Below are positions 32,534 to 41,643 of a DNA stretch of 64,000 bases, piece after piece. The stretch covers positions 62,001 through 126,000 of the forward strand of contig NZ_FXAT01000009.1 of the NCBI RefSeq assembly GCF_900177725.1. The letters are read 5' to 3'. Below the pieces are notes generated by a model. That model saw nothing but the letters and a program-made list of their open reading frames with translations. It made no database searches and had not been told where the DNA came from. Origin of the DNA: Paraburkholderia susongensis (lineage in GTDB: Bacteria; Pseudomonadota; Gammaproteobacteria; Burkholderiales; Burkholderiaceae). The translations under genes were made by a program, and so were the position numbers. Each line of letters starts with the position of its first letter. Within the stretch, counting starts at the first letter, position 1.

Positions 32534-33154
32534 GTGCCTGTCGGTGAGCGTTTCAACAGCCTTACCCATCTCGTCGGCGCCGTGCTGTCGGTGGTGGGAC
32601 TGGTGGCGCTCGTCACGATGGGCGCGCTCGCCGGCGACGCGTACAAGGTGGTCAGCTTTAGCGTCTACGGTGCGATGCTGTTCGCGCTGTATGCGATCTC
32701 GACGCTCTATCACAGCGTGAGCCATCCGCGTCTGAAGGCAATTCTGCAGAAATGCGATCATTCGGCGATCTACCTGCTGATCGCCGGCAGCTACACGCCG
32801 TTCACGCTCGTCACGTTGCGTGGGCCGTGGGGCTGGTCGCTATTCGGCGTAAGCTGGGGGCTTGCCGCTCTCGGCATCATGCAGGAACTCACGCTCGGGC
32901 GACGCACCCGCAGCGTGTCGATGGTGCTGTATGTATTGATGGGATGGCTCGCGCTCGTAGCCGTCCGCCCGCTGGTGCAGGCGTTGCCGGCCGCGGGTAC
33001 TGCCTGGCTCGTGGCTGGCGGCGTCATTTATAGCGCCGGCATCTACTTCTTCATCAACGACGAGCGCATCCGCCACGGACATGGTATCTGGCACCTGTTC
33101 GTCCTGGCGGGCAGTCTGTGTCAATTCGTCAGTGTCGCGCGCTACGTCGCGTGA
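32534..33154 (+). CDS. Hemolysin III family membrane protein (PAQR-like)
   Basis: The 206-residue protein has about seven hydrophobic segments. Family motifs include ERFNSLTHLVGAVLSVVGLVALV, ALYAISTLYHSVSHPRLKAILQKCDHSAIYLLIAGSYTPFTLVTL (in two pieces) and the C-terminal RHGHGIWHLFVLAGSLCQFVSV with conserved His residues. PAQR-family proteins are probable metal-dependent membrane hydrolases; the bacterial role is unclear despite the hemolysin name. The GTG start has a strong AGGAGGAAAG site. Confidence 0.88.
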   Translation: MPVGERFNSLTHLVGAVLSVVGLVALVTMGALAGDAYKVVSFSVYGAMLFALYAISTLYHSVSHPRLKAILQKCDHSAIYLLIAGSYTPFTLVTLRGPWGWSLFGVSWGLAALGIMQELTLGRRTRSVSMVLYVLMGWLALVAVRPLVQALPAAGTAWLVAGGVIYSAGIYFFINDERIRHGHGIWHLFVLAGSLCQFVSVARYVA

Positions 33155-33356
33155 CATCCCACGGCGACGAAATGCAACTTAAGACCAGTCAACGTGTCTG
33201 CATAGCGCGTTGAAACATTCGGCACAGGGTTGAACGTGCCGCCGATTTCTCCGTGAACGGAACCGGGCTCCGGCCTCGAGCGCGCCATAGAGGCGTGTTC
33301 ATGCCATGTGGGTTCCCGTTGGTGCCGTTCGCGACACTGCATTGCAAAGAGCTTTT

Positions 33357-34961
33357 ATGTCTTTTGATTCCCTCGGCTTGTCCGAACCGCTGGTCCGCGC
33401 TGTCAACGAACTCGGCTATACCACGCCGACTCCGATCCAGACTCAGGCGATCCCCGCCGTGCTCAACGGCGGCGATCTGCTCGCCGGCGCGCAAACCGGC
33501 ACCGGCAAGACCGCCGGCTTCACGCTGCCGATCCTCCAGCGTCTGAATTCGATGCCGCCGGCCGCCGGCGGCAAGCGCGTGGTGCGCGCGCTGATCCTCA
33601 CACCGACACGCGAACTCGCCGCGCAGGTCGAAGAGAGCGTGCGTGCTTACGGCAAGTATCTGAAGCTGAAGTCGACCGTGATGTTCGGCGGCGTCGGCAT
33701 CAATCCGCAGATCGATGCGCTCAAGCGCGGTATCGATATCGTCGTCGCGACGCCGGGCCGTTTGCTCGACCACATGCAGCAGAAGACCATCGACCTGTCG
33801 CATCTCGAGATCCTCGTGCTCGACGAAGCGGACCGCATGCTCGACATGGGCTTCATTCACGACATCAAGCGCGTGCTCGCGAAGCTGCCGCCGAAGCGCC
33901 AGAACCTGCTGTTCTCGGCCACCTTCTCCGACGAGATCAAGGCGCTCGCCGACAACCTGCTCGATTCGCCCGCGCTGATCGAAGTCGCGCGCCGCAACAC
34001 GACGGCCGAAACCGTCGCGCAAAAGATTCACCCCGTTGATCGCGACCGCAAGCGCGAACTGCTCACGCATCTGATCCGCCAGCACAACTGGTTCCAGGTG
34101 CTCGTATTCACGCGCACCAAGCACGGCGCGAACCGTCTTGCCGAGCAACTGGCGAAAGACGGCATCAGCGCGCTCGCGATTCACGGCAACAAGAGCCAGT
34201 CGGCCCGCACGCGCGCGCTCGCCGAGTTCAAGGACAGCACGCTGCAGGTGCTGGTCGCGACCGACATCGCCGCACGCGGCATCGATATCGATCAACTGCC
34301 GCACGTGGTCAACTTCGATCTGCCGAACGTGCCGGAAGACTACGTGCACCGCATCGGCCGCACGGGCCGTGCGGGCGCGACAGGCGAAGCGGTGTCGCTC
34401 GTGTGCGTCGATGAACTGCAGTTGCTCAAGGACATCGAGAAGCTGATCAAGCGTTCGGTGCCGCAGGAAGTGATCGCCGGTTTCGAGCCGGACCCGAGCG
34501 CGAAGCCGGAGCCGATCCAGCGCCGCAGCCAGGGTGGCGGCGGTGGCCGCTCGCCGCGCCAGGGAGAAGGTGCCGGGCGGCGCGATGGCGCAACTGCCGG
34601 TGCACGGTCGGGGGCGGGTGCGAATGCGCGCTCGGCGTCCGGAGCCGCTTCGGCAAAACCGGCGCAAGGAGCGGGACAGCGCTCGGGGCAGCGTTCATCG
34701 AACGGTCAGCCGTCACCGCGGCCGCAAGGTGCGAAGCCGGCCGGCAATGGCGGGCAGCCGCGTCGCGACGCGCAACGTCACGACGAGCGGCCGCGCGCGG
34801 CCACGCATGAAGGCGCAGCCGCGCAGCATGCGCCGCGCAAACCGCAAGGCAATCGTTCGCACAGCGGCAATCCAGGCGCGTTGCTCAGCGGCGGCGCGAA
34901 GCCGCGCAACGATGCGCCGCGTGGAGCGCATCCGTCGCGTAACGGTGAGCGTGGTCGCTGA
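33357..34961 (+). CDS. rhlE: DEAD-box ATP-dependent RNA helicase RhlE
   Basis: The 534-residue protein has the Q motif (GYTTPTPIQTQAI), Walker A AQTGTGKTAGF, PTRELAAQ, TPGRLLDHM, DEAD in VLDEADRMLDMGF, SAT (FSATFS), then the second RecA domain with ATDIAARGIDI and HRIGRTGRAGATGEA. A long low-complexity tail from about 390 is rich in Gly, Arg, Ser, Gln and Pro and is likely an RNA-binding region. RhlE works in ribosome assembly and RNA turnover. I use the ATG at 33357; the upstream frame lacks support. Confidence 0.93.
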   Translation: MSFDSLGLSEPLVRAVNELGYTTPTPIQTQAIPAVLNGGDLLAGAQTGTGKTAGFTLPILQRLNSMPPAAGGKRVVRALILTPTRELAAQVEESVRAYGKYLKLKSTVMFGGVGINPQIDALKRGIDIVVATPGRLLDHMQQKTIDLSHLEILVLDEADRMLDMGFIHDIKRVLAKLPPKRQNLLFSATFSDEIKALADNLLDSPALIEVARRNTTAETVAQKIHPVDRDRKRELLTHLIRQHNWFQVLVFTRTKHGANRLAEQLAKDGISALAIHGNKSQSARTRALAEFKDSTLQVLVATDIAARGIDIDQLPHVVNFDLPNVPEDYVHRIGRTGRAGATGEAVSLVCVDELQLLKDIEKLIKRSVPQEVIAGFEPDPSAKPEPIQRRSQGGGGGRSPRQGEGAGRRDGATAGARSGAGANARSASGAASAKPAQGAGQRSGQRSSNGQPSPRPQGAKPAGNGGQPRRDAQRHDERPRAATHEGAAAQHAPRKPQGNRSHSGNPGALLSGGAKPRNDAPRGAHPSRNGERGR

Positions 34962-35043
34962 ACTCGCTCGAGTTTCGTGTGAATCCGCTGGTTTGAGGCT
35001 GCCGCTTTACCGGCCGTTAGTGCTTCGAGTGCTATGTTGAAGA

Positions 35044-35568
35044 CTAACGGCGGGTTGCGGCGGCGGCCCGCTTCAAATGCTCGACCTGCTTCTCCCACCG
35101 GTCGAGCACATCCCTTCCCTCTCCCTCCAGTTCGAACGTAATGCCGCCGGTGAGGCGCGCATAACGCACGCTTTGCGCCTGCGCTGTGTCGATCGAGCCG
35201 AGCAGATAGACGAGGCCGCTATCGTCGCTGGCAACACTCGCGAGCGGTGCGAAACGCAACTGCACCTGATAAAACGCCGCGTCGCAAACGAAGGTGAGCG
35301 CCGCGCGGCCGGTTTGCGTGATGGCGCGTGCCGCCCTCGCCTGCGGCCATAACGCGATGCACAGCGTGCGCGAATCGGGCGCATAAAGCTCGCCGACGCT
35401 GAGCAACGAGGTACGCACATCGCCGTTCGCATCGATACTCAGCAGCGACGCGGTGAAGCCCGTCTTCTGCGCGAGCGACGAGCCGTCGAACAACGCACGC
35501 ACGGTAGCGGGCCATTCGTCGAACACCTGCTGTTCGAGCGGACGCGAGGATGCGGAAGAATCGCTCAT
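35044..35568 (-). CDS. Pyridoxamine 5'-phosphate oxidase-like split-barrel protein
   Basis: The 174-residue protein shows a split-barrel-like pattern: TASLLSIDANGDVRTSLLSVGELYAPDSRTLCIALWPQARAARAITQTGRAALTFV (seen in parts), then a C-terminal helical region with EGRDVLDRWEKQVEHLKRA. The fold is typical of FMN-binding or related PNPOx-like proteins, but no catalytic signature is visible. The stop overlaps an inverted repeat (35013-35021 with 35043-35051). Function is uncertain. Confidence 0.65.
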   Translation of the reverse strand: MSDSSASSRPLEQQVFDEWPATVRALFDGSSLAQKTGFTASLLSIDANGDVRTSLLSVGELYAPDSRTLCIALWPQARAARAITQTGRAALTFVCDAAFYQVQLRFAPLASVASDDSGLVYLLGSIDTAQAQSVRYARLTGGITFELEGEGRDVLDRWEKQVEHLKRAAAATRR

Positions 35569-35610
35569 GCGGTCGATCCGGTTGAAATGGACAAGGCTCC
35601 ATCATGCCTC

Positions 35611-35646
35611 GAAAACAGCAAGGCCCGCATGAGCGGGCCTTGCTGT
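35611..35646 (-). terminator. Terminator after ferritin-like gene
   Basis: The perfect 14-bp arms ACAGCAAGGCCCGC and GCGGGCCTTGCTGT have an ATGA loop. On the minus strand they are followed by TTTTC, so they should end the transcript from 35715-36542. Confidence 0.75.
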
Positions 35647-35714
35647 GTCACTTCGTTGCGCGCCTGTGCCGCGAATTCATCGCGGCATCGCCGCCAACCC
35701 GGCGCGCCGCCGGA

Positions 35715-36542
35715 TCAGCGAAAGAACACATGCTGCGTGATCTTCGCGAGCGGGTAATGCACGCCCGGTTGAATGCGCGCGGGTATATCGAGCGGCTTGA
35801 GCAACATCTTCACGCACATGTCGGCCGACAGATTGCGCCGCACGAGCGTATTGATACGCGCCGCGCGCTCGCGGTTGTACGCCGAGTCGTGCACGCGCTC
35901 CGGATAGCGGATCGCAAACACATGCCGCAACGCGATCTCCGAATCTTCGTTCTTGATCTCCATGACGCGGCGCATCAGCGCGCCGAGCACCGCGAGACGG
36001 CCATTGCCCTCGATCCGGTTGTACTTCTTGAAATACTTGAAAAAGTGCTTGTAGTGACGGACTTCGTCGGTACGGATATTGTCCGTGATCTGCTTGAGCA
36101 CCGGCTCGTCCGAACATTCATTGATCGCGCGATACAGCGTGGCCGTGCCGGTTTCGACCACGCAGCGCGCCACCATTTCGAGCGCGCGGGTCTTTTCGAA
36201 ATCGTCCACGGAACAGGTCAGCGAGTACTCGTCCATGAAATTGCGAAACGCGGTGTCCCAGTCGAATTCGGGCCACACGTAGGCGATATAGGTCTTCAGC
36301 GAGCGGCCATGCTGCATTTCCTCGGGCTCCCACTCGTTGTTGAGCCAGGCCGAGACTTCAGGGTCGTCGTTGAAAAACGTACTTAGATTGCTGGTGTAGA
36401 GATCGGTCCCGCTTTCGATAAACGAAGCCGCGCACAGCAACAGCAGCAGGTCTTCGTTCGCTGCGGCCTTCTGCCGGTCGATGCGGGTAAGGTCGATGTC
36501 CTCGATCCGCCAGGGCATGACATGGTTCAGCTCTGTGTGCAT
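35715..36542 (-). CDS. Ferritin-like diiron-type protein
   Basis: The 275-residue helical protein has paired acidic and His residues typical of ferritin-like diiron proteins: ASFIESGTDLYTSNL, EWEPEEMQHGRSL, a middle Glu in VARCVVETGTATLYRA, and TDEVRHYKHFFKYF. This arrangement of ExxH-type pairs resembles AurF-like or acyl-ACP desaturase-like oxygenases rather than storage ferritins. The substrate is unknown. It is monocistronic, with its own terminator downstream. Confidence 0.78.
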   Translation of the reverse strand: MHTELNHVMPWRIEDIDLTRIDRQKAAANEDLLLLLCAASFIESGTDLYTSNLSTFFNDDPEVSAWLNNEWEPEEMQHGRSLKTYIAYVWPEFDWDTAFRNFMDEYSLTCSVDDFEKTRALEMVARCVVETGTATLYRAINECSDEPVLKQITDNIRTDEVRHYKHFFKYFKKYNRIEGNGRLAVLGALMRRVMEIKNEDSEIALRHVFAIRYPERVHDSAYNRERAARINTLVRRNLSADMCVKMLLKPLDIPARIQPGVHYPLAKITQHVFFR

Positions 36543-36920
36543 CGTGTCTTGCTCCGAATGCTGTACCGACCCGTGGAGCCTGCTCGCAACCGCCCCCGCG
36601 CTCGCCGTGATGTTCCCGGTGCCGGATACAACGCCGTGAATTAGAGTTGGGCTCTTGTACTCTGCATGTTAGCTGGTGTTGGCCGATCATGCAGATCACT
36701 CAGCACAGACCATGCGGCACTGCCGCAGTTCCAATCCGGAGGTAGGCGAAATATTCCAGCGGATTAAAGCGGCGTGCGAGCGGCGAAAAAAAAGCCAGCT
36801 CGATGAGCTGGCTTTCAATCCGCGCACGAAACCCGGCGAATCCGGCGAATCCAGTCGGTCGGCCGAGGCCGGAGCGCCGCAGCATTGACGGCTGCCGCGG
36901 CAACGACCGCCGGCGCACAC
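36543..36920. other. Intergenic region with terminator
   Basis: This 378-base stretch contains the ferritin-like gene promoter and, at its right end, the terminator of the MFS gene. No further gene was recognised. Short open frames here lack ribosome sites. Confidence 0.5.
36786..36815 (-). terminator. Intrinsic terminator after MFS gene
   Basis: The 11-bp arms AAAGCCAGCTC and GAGCTGGCTTT have a GAT loop and are preceded on the plus strand by a run of A (T run on the minus strand). This is the terminator of the gene ending at 36921. Confidence 0.87.
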
Positions 36921-38297
36921 TCAGGCGGGTTGCACGCTGCCTTGCGCCGGACGCACGCGGCGCATGCGCACCGCGACGATGATCAGCGACACGCCCGACA
37001 GCACCGCTGCGAGCAGCACGTAATAACTCGGCGCGAGCTTGTCGCCGGTCAGATGAATGAATGTTTCGACGATGGTCGGCGCAAAACCGCCGAAGATCGT
37101 CACACCGATGCTGTAACCGATTGAAAGTCCCGTCGAGCGAACCTGGGTCGGGAAGATCTCCGACATCAACGCGGGCATCGGTCCCGAGTAAGCCGCCTTG
37201 AAAATACCGGCGACACCTTGCAGCAACAGCAGCCAGCCGATCGTCGGATGAGACTGCAGCCACGCGAACATCGGATAGATCAGCAAGCCCATCAGGATCG
37301 ACGTGGTCAGCATGATGCGAATGCGGCCGATGCGATCGGACAGCGCGCCCATGACCGGCGAAAAGATGAACTGCATGCCGCCATTGAGCACGACCACGCC
37401 GAACGATGCAGCCGCCGCCATATGCAGCTGCTTGACCGCGTACAGCGGCATGTAGAGCTGCAGCACGTACACGCCGACCGTGGACTGCGCGACGATGCCG
37501 ATCGCGAGCAGCAGGTTGACCCACTGATTCGAAAACGACGCGTCCTTCTGCGTGTCCACGACCTTGTGTTCGCCGGCGGCTTCCCGGGCTTCCCGCTCGG
37601 CGCGCAGCGCGAGGAACTCCGGCGTTTCGTCGAGATGCGAGCGGATGTAATAGCCCACCGGCCCGACCAGCAGGCCGAACACGAACGGAATGCGCCAGCC
37701 CCAGCTATTGAGGTGCTCGGCCGGCAACCATGCGGTCAGCAAGGAACCGAACGCCGCCGCGGTAATCGCCGCGAGACCCTGGCTCGCGAACTGCCAGCTC
37801 GCGTAATAGCCGCGCCGCGACGCACTGTGCTCGACCATGAACGCCGTCGCGCTGCCAAACTCGCCGCCCACCGCGAAGCCCTGCACGAGGCGCGCGAACA
37901 GGACGAGCAGCGGCGCCGCCAGACCGATCGACGAAAACGGCGGCATCACCGCCATCGCGAACGTGCCGACCATCATCAGCGCGATGGCGAGCGTGAGCGC
38001 CGCCTTGCGGCCCTTGCGGTCGCCGTATACGCCGAGCACGATCGCGCCGAGCGGGCGCATCAGGAACGAGATGCCGAACGTGGCGATCGCGAGCAGCGTG
38101 GAGAGCCACTCGTCCTGCATCGGGAAAAACTGTTTCGCGATGATGGTCGCGAAGTAGCCGTAGACGAGGAAGTCGAACCACTCGAGTGCGTTGCCAACCG
38201 ACGACGAAAATACGATGCGCCGCACCATGGCCTTCGAAAGCGGCGCGGGCGATGGATGAAGGGAAGCGGTCGCGGAACTCGACCCCGGGGTGTTCAT
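36921..38297 (-). CDS. MFS transporter, metabolite:H+ symporter (MHS) family
   Basis: The 458-residue protein probably has 12 membrane segments. The N-terminus has FSSSVGNALEWFDFLVYGYFATIIAKQFFP (in two pieces) and motif A GVYGDRKGRKAAL, typical of citrate/proline/shikimate-type MHS symporters. The ATG at 38297 has a good CAGGAGACC site; the much longer upstream frame belongs to the shadow of the gamma-glutamyltransferase gene. It lies downstream of that gene, so it may import a peptide-derived or organic-acid compound, but the substrate is unknown. Confidence 0.88.
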   Translation of the reverse strand: MNTPGSSSATASLHPSPAPLSKAMVRRIVFSSSVGNALEWFDFLVYGYFATIIAKQFFPMQDEWLSTLLAIATFGISFLMRPLGAIVLGVYGDRKGRKAALTLAIALMMVGTFAMAVMPPFSSIGLAAPLLVLFARLVQGFAVGGEFGSATAFMVEHSASRRGYYASWQFASQGLAAITAAAFGSLLTAWLPAEHLNSWGWRIPFVFGLLVGPVGYYIRSHLDETPEFLALRAEREAREAAGEHKVVDTQKDASFSNQWVNLLLAIGIVAQSTVGVYVLQLYMPLYAVKQLHMAAAASFGVVVLNGGMQFIFSPVMGALSDRIGRIRIMLTTSILMGLLIYPMFAWLQSHPTIGWLLLLQGVAGIFKAAYSGPMPALMSEIFPTQVRSTGLSIGYSIGVTIFGGFAPTIVETFIHLTGDKLAPSYYVLLAAVLSGVSLIIVAVRMRRVRPAQGSVQPA

Positions 38298-38399
38298 GAT
38301 GGTCTCCTGCCTGTTTGATGCGTGATTCTGGTGTGCGTGAAGCGGCCGCCCGCGCGCGTGGGCGCTGGCGGATGCGTGCCTGTCGGCAAAGCGCGTTGC

Positions 38400-38446
38400 C
38401 GGCACGAACCGGCGCGGCGCGCGAGGCGCCGCGCCGGTTCGTGCCG
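38400..38446. terminator. Very strong hairpin downstream of ggt
   Basis: The perfect 21-bp arms (positions 38400-38420 and 38426-38446, beginning CGGCACGAACC) have a 5-base loop. It is the second of two hairpins after the ggt stop. The long perfect stem is unusual for a terminator and has no T run. Confidence 0.7.
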
Positions 38447-38467
38447 TGGAAGTGCTTCCTGACCCAC

Positions 38468-38497
38468 GCTTCGAGCCTCGGCTCCGAGGCTCGAAGC
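38468..38497 (-). terminator. Strong hairpin just after the ggt stop
   Basis: The perfect 14-bp arms GCTTCGAGCCTCGG and CCGAGGCTCGAAGC are almost adjacent (2-base gap). It lies 6 bases downstream of the stop at 38504 on the minus strand. No T run follows. Confidence 0.65.
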
Positions 38498-38503
38498 TGC
38501 GCG

Positions 38504-40141
38504 TCAAAAGCCGGCGGCCAACCCGTCGCGACGGCTGTCGCTGGCCGCCACATAGCCGCGCTCGGGCTCGTTGCGATCGAGCTTCCAGATGAACTGGCCG
38601 GAGCCGAAGTCCATGTACGGATCGTCGACCGATTTGATCGTGTGGCCGAGCTTCTGCAGGCCCTCGGTGGTCTGCGGATCGAGCGTCGCCTCGATGTCGA
38701 CCGTGAAGTCGCGATTGACCTTCCAGCGCGGCGCATCGCACGCGGCCTGCGGCTGCTGGCCGTAGTCGAGCATGCGCACCACCGTTTGCAGATGGCCTTG
38801 CGGCTGCATGTCGCCGCCCATCACGCCGAAGCTCATCACCGCTTCCTGCTGGCCGTTCACCTGCTGCGTGAGGAATGCCGGGATGATCGTGTGGAACGGC
38901 CGCTTGCCGCCTTCCACGACGTTCGGCGACTTCGGATCCATCGAGAAGCCGCAGCCGCGGTTCTGCAGCGCGATGCCGCTGTCCGGCACGACGATGCCGG
39001 AGCCGAAGCCCATGTAGTTCGACTGGATGAAGCTCACCATCATGCCGTTCTCGTCCGCCGCCGACATGTAGATCGTGCCGCCCGCCTTCGGCATGCCGAA
39101 GTCGAACTGCGTGGCGCGCTTCGGATCGATCAGCTTCGCGCGCGAGCTGAGGTACGCGTCGTCGAGCATCTGCTCCGGCGTGACTTCCATCGAACGCGGA
39201 TCGGCCACGTAGCGGTAGACGTCGGCGAACGCGAGCTTCATCGCTTCGATCTGCAGATGCTGCGACTCGACGCTGTCGACCTTCAGCGACTTCACGTCGA
39301 ATTTCTCGAGAATGCCGAGTGCGATCAGCGCCGCGATGCCTTGGCCGTTCGGCGGAATTTCGTGCACGGTGTAGCCGCGATAGTCCTTGCCGATCGGCTC
39401 GACCCAATCCGGGCGATAGTTGCGCAGGTCCTCGGCGGTCAGCGCGCCGCCGCCCTCGCGCGCGAACGCGGCGATGCGCTCGGCGATCTCGCCTTCGTAG
39501 TACGCGCGCGGGCCTTGCTCGGCGAGCTTGCGCAGCGTCTTCGCGTGACCGGGAAAGCGCACGAGTTCGCTCACTTCAGGCGCGCGGCCGCGCGGCATGA
39601 AGGTTTGCGCGAAGCCGGGCTGGTCCTTCAGTTCGGGCACGGCGGCGGCCCACTTGTAGGCGACGATGCTCGCCACCGCGTGACCGCGCTCGGCGATCTC
39701 GATAGCGGGCTCCATGAGGTCGGCGAACGGCAGCTTGCCGAACTTCTGATGCAGCGCTTCCCAGCCGGCGATCACGCCCGGCACCGTGACCGCATCCCAG
39801 CCGCGCTTGGGCTGCTTCGCGAGACCGTTTTCCTCGCCGTATTTGCGCTTGAAGTAATCGACGTTCCAAGCAGCCGGCGACACGCCCGACGCGTTCAAAC
39901 CATGCAGCTTCTTGCCGTCCCACACGAGCGCGAACGCATCGCCGCCGAGACCGCATGACACCGGCTCGACGACCGTGATCGCCGCGGCTGCCGCGATCGC
40001 CGCGTCGACGGCATTGCCGCCTTTCCACAGCATGCGCAGCCCGGCTTGCGCGGCGAGCGGATGCGAGGTCGAAACGATGTTCCGTGCGAATACGGGCAGA
40101 CGCTGGGTCGGATAGGGGTTTTGCCAGTTGAAGCCAGTCAT
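38504..40141 (-). CDS. ggt: Gamma-glutamyltransferase family protein
   Basis: The 545-residue protein is of the Ntn-hydrolase GGT family. The large-subunit part has STSHPLAAQAGLRMLWKGGNAVDAAIAAAAAITVVEP and CGLGGDAFALV. The processing site lies at GGTIYMSAADENG, where Thr would be the nucleophile, followed by SFIQSNYMGFGSG. No signal peptide is visible at the ATG at 40141, so it may be cytoplasmic, unlike classical secreted GGT. Members of this branch can act on gamma-glutamyl compounds or related amides; the substrate is not certain. It precedes the MHS transporter and may supply or process its substrate. Confidence 0.87.
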   Translation of the reverse strand: MTGFNWQNPYPTQRLPVFARNIVSTSHPLAAQAGLRMLWKGGNAVDAAIAAAAAITVVEPVSCGLGGDAFALVWDGKKLHGLNASGVSPAAWNVDYFKRKYGEENGLAKQPKRGWDAVTVPGVIAGWEALHQKFGKLPFADLMEPAIEIAERGHAVASIVAYKWAAAVPELKDQPGFAQTFMPRGRAPEVSELVRFPGHAKTLRKLAEQGPRAYYEGEIAERIAAFAREGGGALTAEDLRNYRPDWVEPIGKDYRGYTVHEIPPNGQGIAALIALGILEKFDVKSLKVDSVESQHLQIEAMKLAFADVYRYVADPRSMEVTPEQMLDDAYLSSRAKLIDPKRATQFDFGMPKAGGTIYMSAADENGMMVSFIQSNYMGFGSGIVVPDSGIALQNRGCGFSMDPKSPNVVEGGKRPFHTIIPAFLTQQVNGQQEAVMSFGVMGGDMQPQGHLQTVVRMLDYGQQPQAACDAPRWKVNRDFTVDIEATLDPQTTEGLQKLGHTIKSVDDPYMDFGSGQFIWKLDRNEPERGYVAASDSRRDGLAAGF

Positions 40142-40536
40142 GTCGAATACTCTCGAAAGCGCGGCCCGGCCCCGGAAAGCGCCGGACATCATGGGAAAGA
40201 TTGAAACGCGGATGAAACGCGGAACCCCGGATTGCAGCGCGAACCGGCCCAAAAAACAAATTCATTTATCAAATGAATAAATGCGCAATCCGCCTGAATG
40301 GATGTCGGATGCAGGTTCGAAATTCCCGCGTTCAGTTTAGGCGGATGGCGCGAGTTGGCGGCCAAGGGGCCCGATGGTCTTACAATAGCCGCAACCCGTT
40401 TGCGCCGGCGCGGCTTGTCGCAAGCTTGTCGCGGCCTCCGCCATGCCCCCGGTGCCGGCCCTTGCCCGGCGGCCGCGTTTGCCTGCGTTTGCCCGCGCGA
40501 CGGCCACGCCGCCACGACATCCACGACACGAGACAC
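40142..40536. other. Divergent intergenic region between ggt and DeoR regulator
   Basis: This 395-base region has no gene. It contains the operator-like repeat at 40260-40278 in an AT-rich patch, then GC-rich sequence leading to the regulator. A plus-strand frame from 40273 reads into the regulator but has an unlikely Arg/Pro-rich N-terminus. Confidence 0.55.
40260..40278. promoter_or_regulatory. Inverted repeat, candidate operator upstream of ggt
   Basis: ATTCATTT and AAATGAAT flank ATC, a perfect 8-bp inverted repeat in an AT-rich patch about 120 bases upstream of ggt. It could bind a regulator of the ggt-MFS pair. Confidence 0.5.
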
Positions 40537-41316
40537 ATGACACGAGACCCCCGCCTGACTCTCAACGCCCGGCAACAGGAATTGCTGGAGTGGGTGCAAC
40601 GCGACGGCTTCGTGACCGTGGACGACCTCGCGAGCCACTTCAACGTGACGCCGCAGACGATCCGCCGCGACGTCAACTGGCTCGCCGACATGAACCTGCT
40701 GCGCCGCTATCACGGCGGCGCGAGCCTGCCCACCAGTTCCGAGAACGTTTCCTATACCGCGCGCCAGCGCATGTTCCATGACGAGAAACGGCGCATCGCG
40801 GCGCTAGTAGCCACTCACATTCCCGATCAGGCGTCGCTCTTCATCAACCTCGGCACGACCACCGAGGAAGTCGCGCGCGCGCTCAACCGGCACCGCGGCT
40901 TGCGCGTCATCACGAACAATCTGAACGTCGCGAGCATGATGAGCGGCTACCCCGATTGCGAAGTGCTCGTGACGGGCGGCATCGTGCGGCCGTGGGACAA
41001 GGGGATCGTCGGCGAGCTGGCGATCGACTTCATCCGCCAGTTCAAGGTGGACTTCGCGATCATCGGCACGTCGAGCATCGAGACCGACGGCACGCTGCGC
41101 GATTTCGACACCCGCGAAGTGCGCGTGGCCGAGGCGATCATCGAGCACGCCCGCACCGTGTTTCTCGCCGCCGACCACTCCAAGTTCGGCCGCCCGGCGC
41201 TGGTTCGCCAGGGGCATCTCGATCAGATCGACGCGCTTTTCACCGACGCAATCCCGCCCGCGGACATGGCCGAGATGCTTACCGCCACCAACTGCCAGGT
41301 CTATATCGCCGCGTAA
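40537..41316 (+). CDS. glpR: DeoR-family regulator, probable GlpR
   Basis: The 259-residue protein has an N-terminal DeoR helix-turn-helix (RQQELLEWVQRDGFVTVDDLASHFNVTPQTIRRDVNWLADMNLLRRYHGGA, in pieces) and a C-terminal phosphosugar-sensing domain with FINLGTTTEEVARAL, TNNLNVASMM, TGGIVRPWDKGIVGE and IGTSSIETDGTLRDFDTREV. This strongly matches GlpR, the glycerol 3-phosphate-responsive repressor. I chose the ATG at 40537. glpD and glpK lie 2-5 kb downstream, with GlpR-like sites before glpD, which supports the name. Confidence 0.88.
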   Translation: MTRDPRLTLNARQQELLEWVQRDGFVTVDDLASHFNVTPQTIRRDVNWLADMNLLRRYHGGASLPTSSENVSYTARQRMFHDEKRRIAALVATHIPDQASLFINLGTTTEEVARALNRHRGLRVITNNLNVASMMSGYPDCEVLVTGGIVRPWDKGIVGELAIDFIRQFKVDFAIIGTSSIETDGTLRDFDTREVRVAEAIIEHARTVFLAADHSKFGRPALVRQGHLDQIDALFTDAIPPADMAEMLTATNCQVYIAA

Positions 41317-41643
41317 CGCCTGGCGGCGTCCGGTCGCGCCAGACATTCTCCGCCATGCTGCGGCGCACGCAAAACTTCGAGTGAAATCAAGGATCTGGCC
41401 GCAACCCCGGACCGCCGCCCCGGCGCCCAATTGTCAAACGGAAAATTTACGGGAGCCGGTTTGGTGTTTCACAAGGGGTTGACTACACTCCAGTTCCCCG
41501 GCGTTCGTTGCGCGCTACACGCGGCGCCGGCTGCGTGAATCTGTCGTGTAAGCCGTACTTCCCGCCCTGATCCATTAGCGGACCCGACCGGCCCCGCCGG
41601 TTGCCTGCAAGGCTGTCCGCGATTGCCTGACATGGAGAGAACG
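41317..41643. other. Intergenic region upstream of small conserved ORF
   Basis: This 327-base stretch has no recognised gene. It contains a TTGACT at about 41477-41482 that could be a -35 element for the downstream small gene, but no good -10 follows at the right distance. Confidence 0.4.

Noticed and set aside
38298..39407. N-terminal extension of the MHS transporter frame
   Set aside because: It reads through the ggt gene in another frame. The ATG at 38297 has a ribosome site and gives the normal family N-terminus.
40273..40536. Longer start for the DeoR/GlpR regulator
   Set aside because: It would add an Arg/Pro-rich tail overlapping the operator-like repeat; the ATG at 40537 gives the normal family N-terminus.
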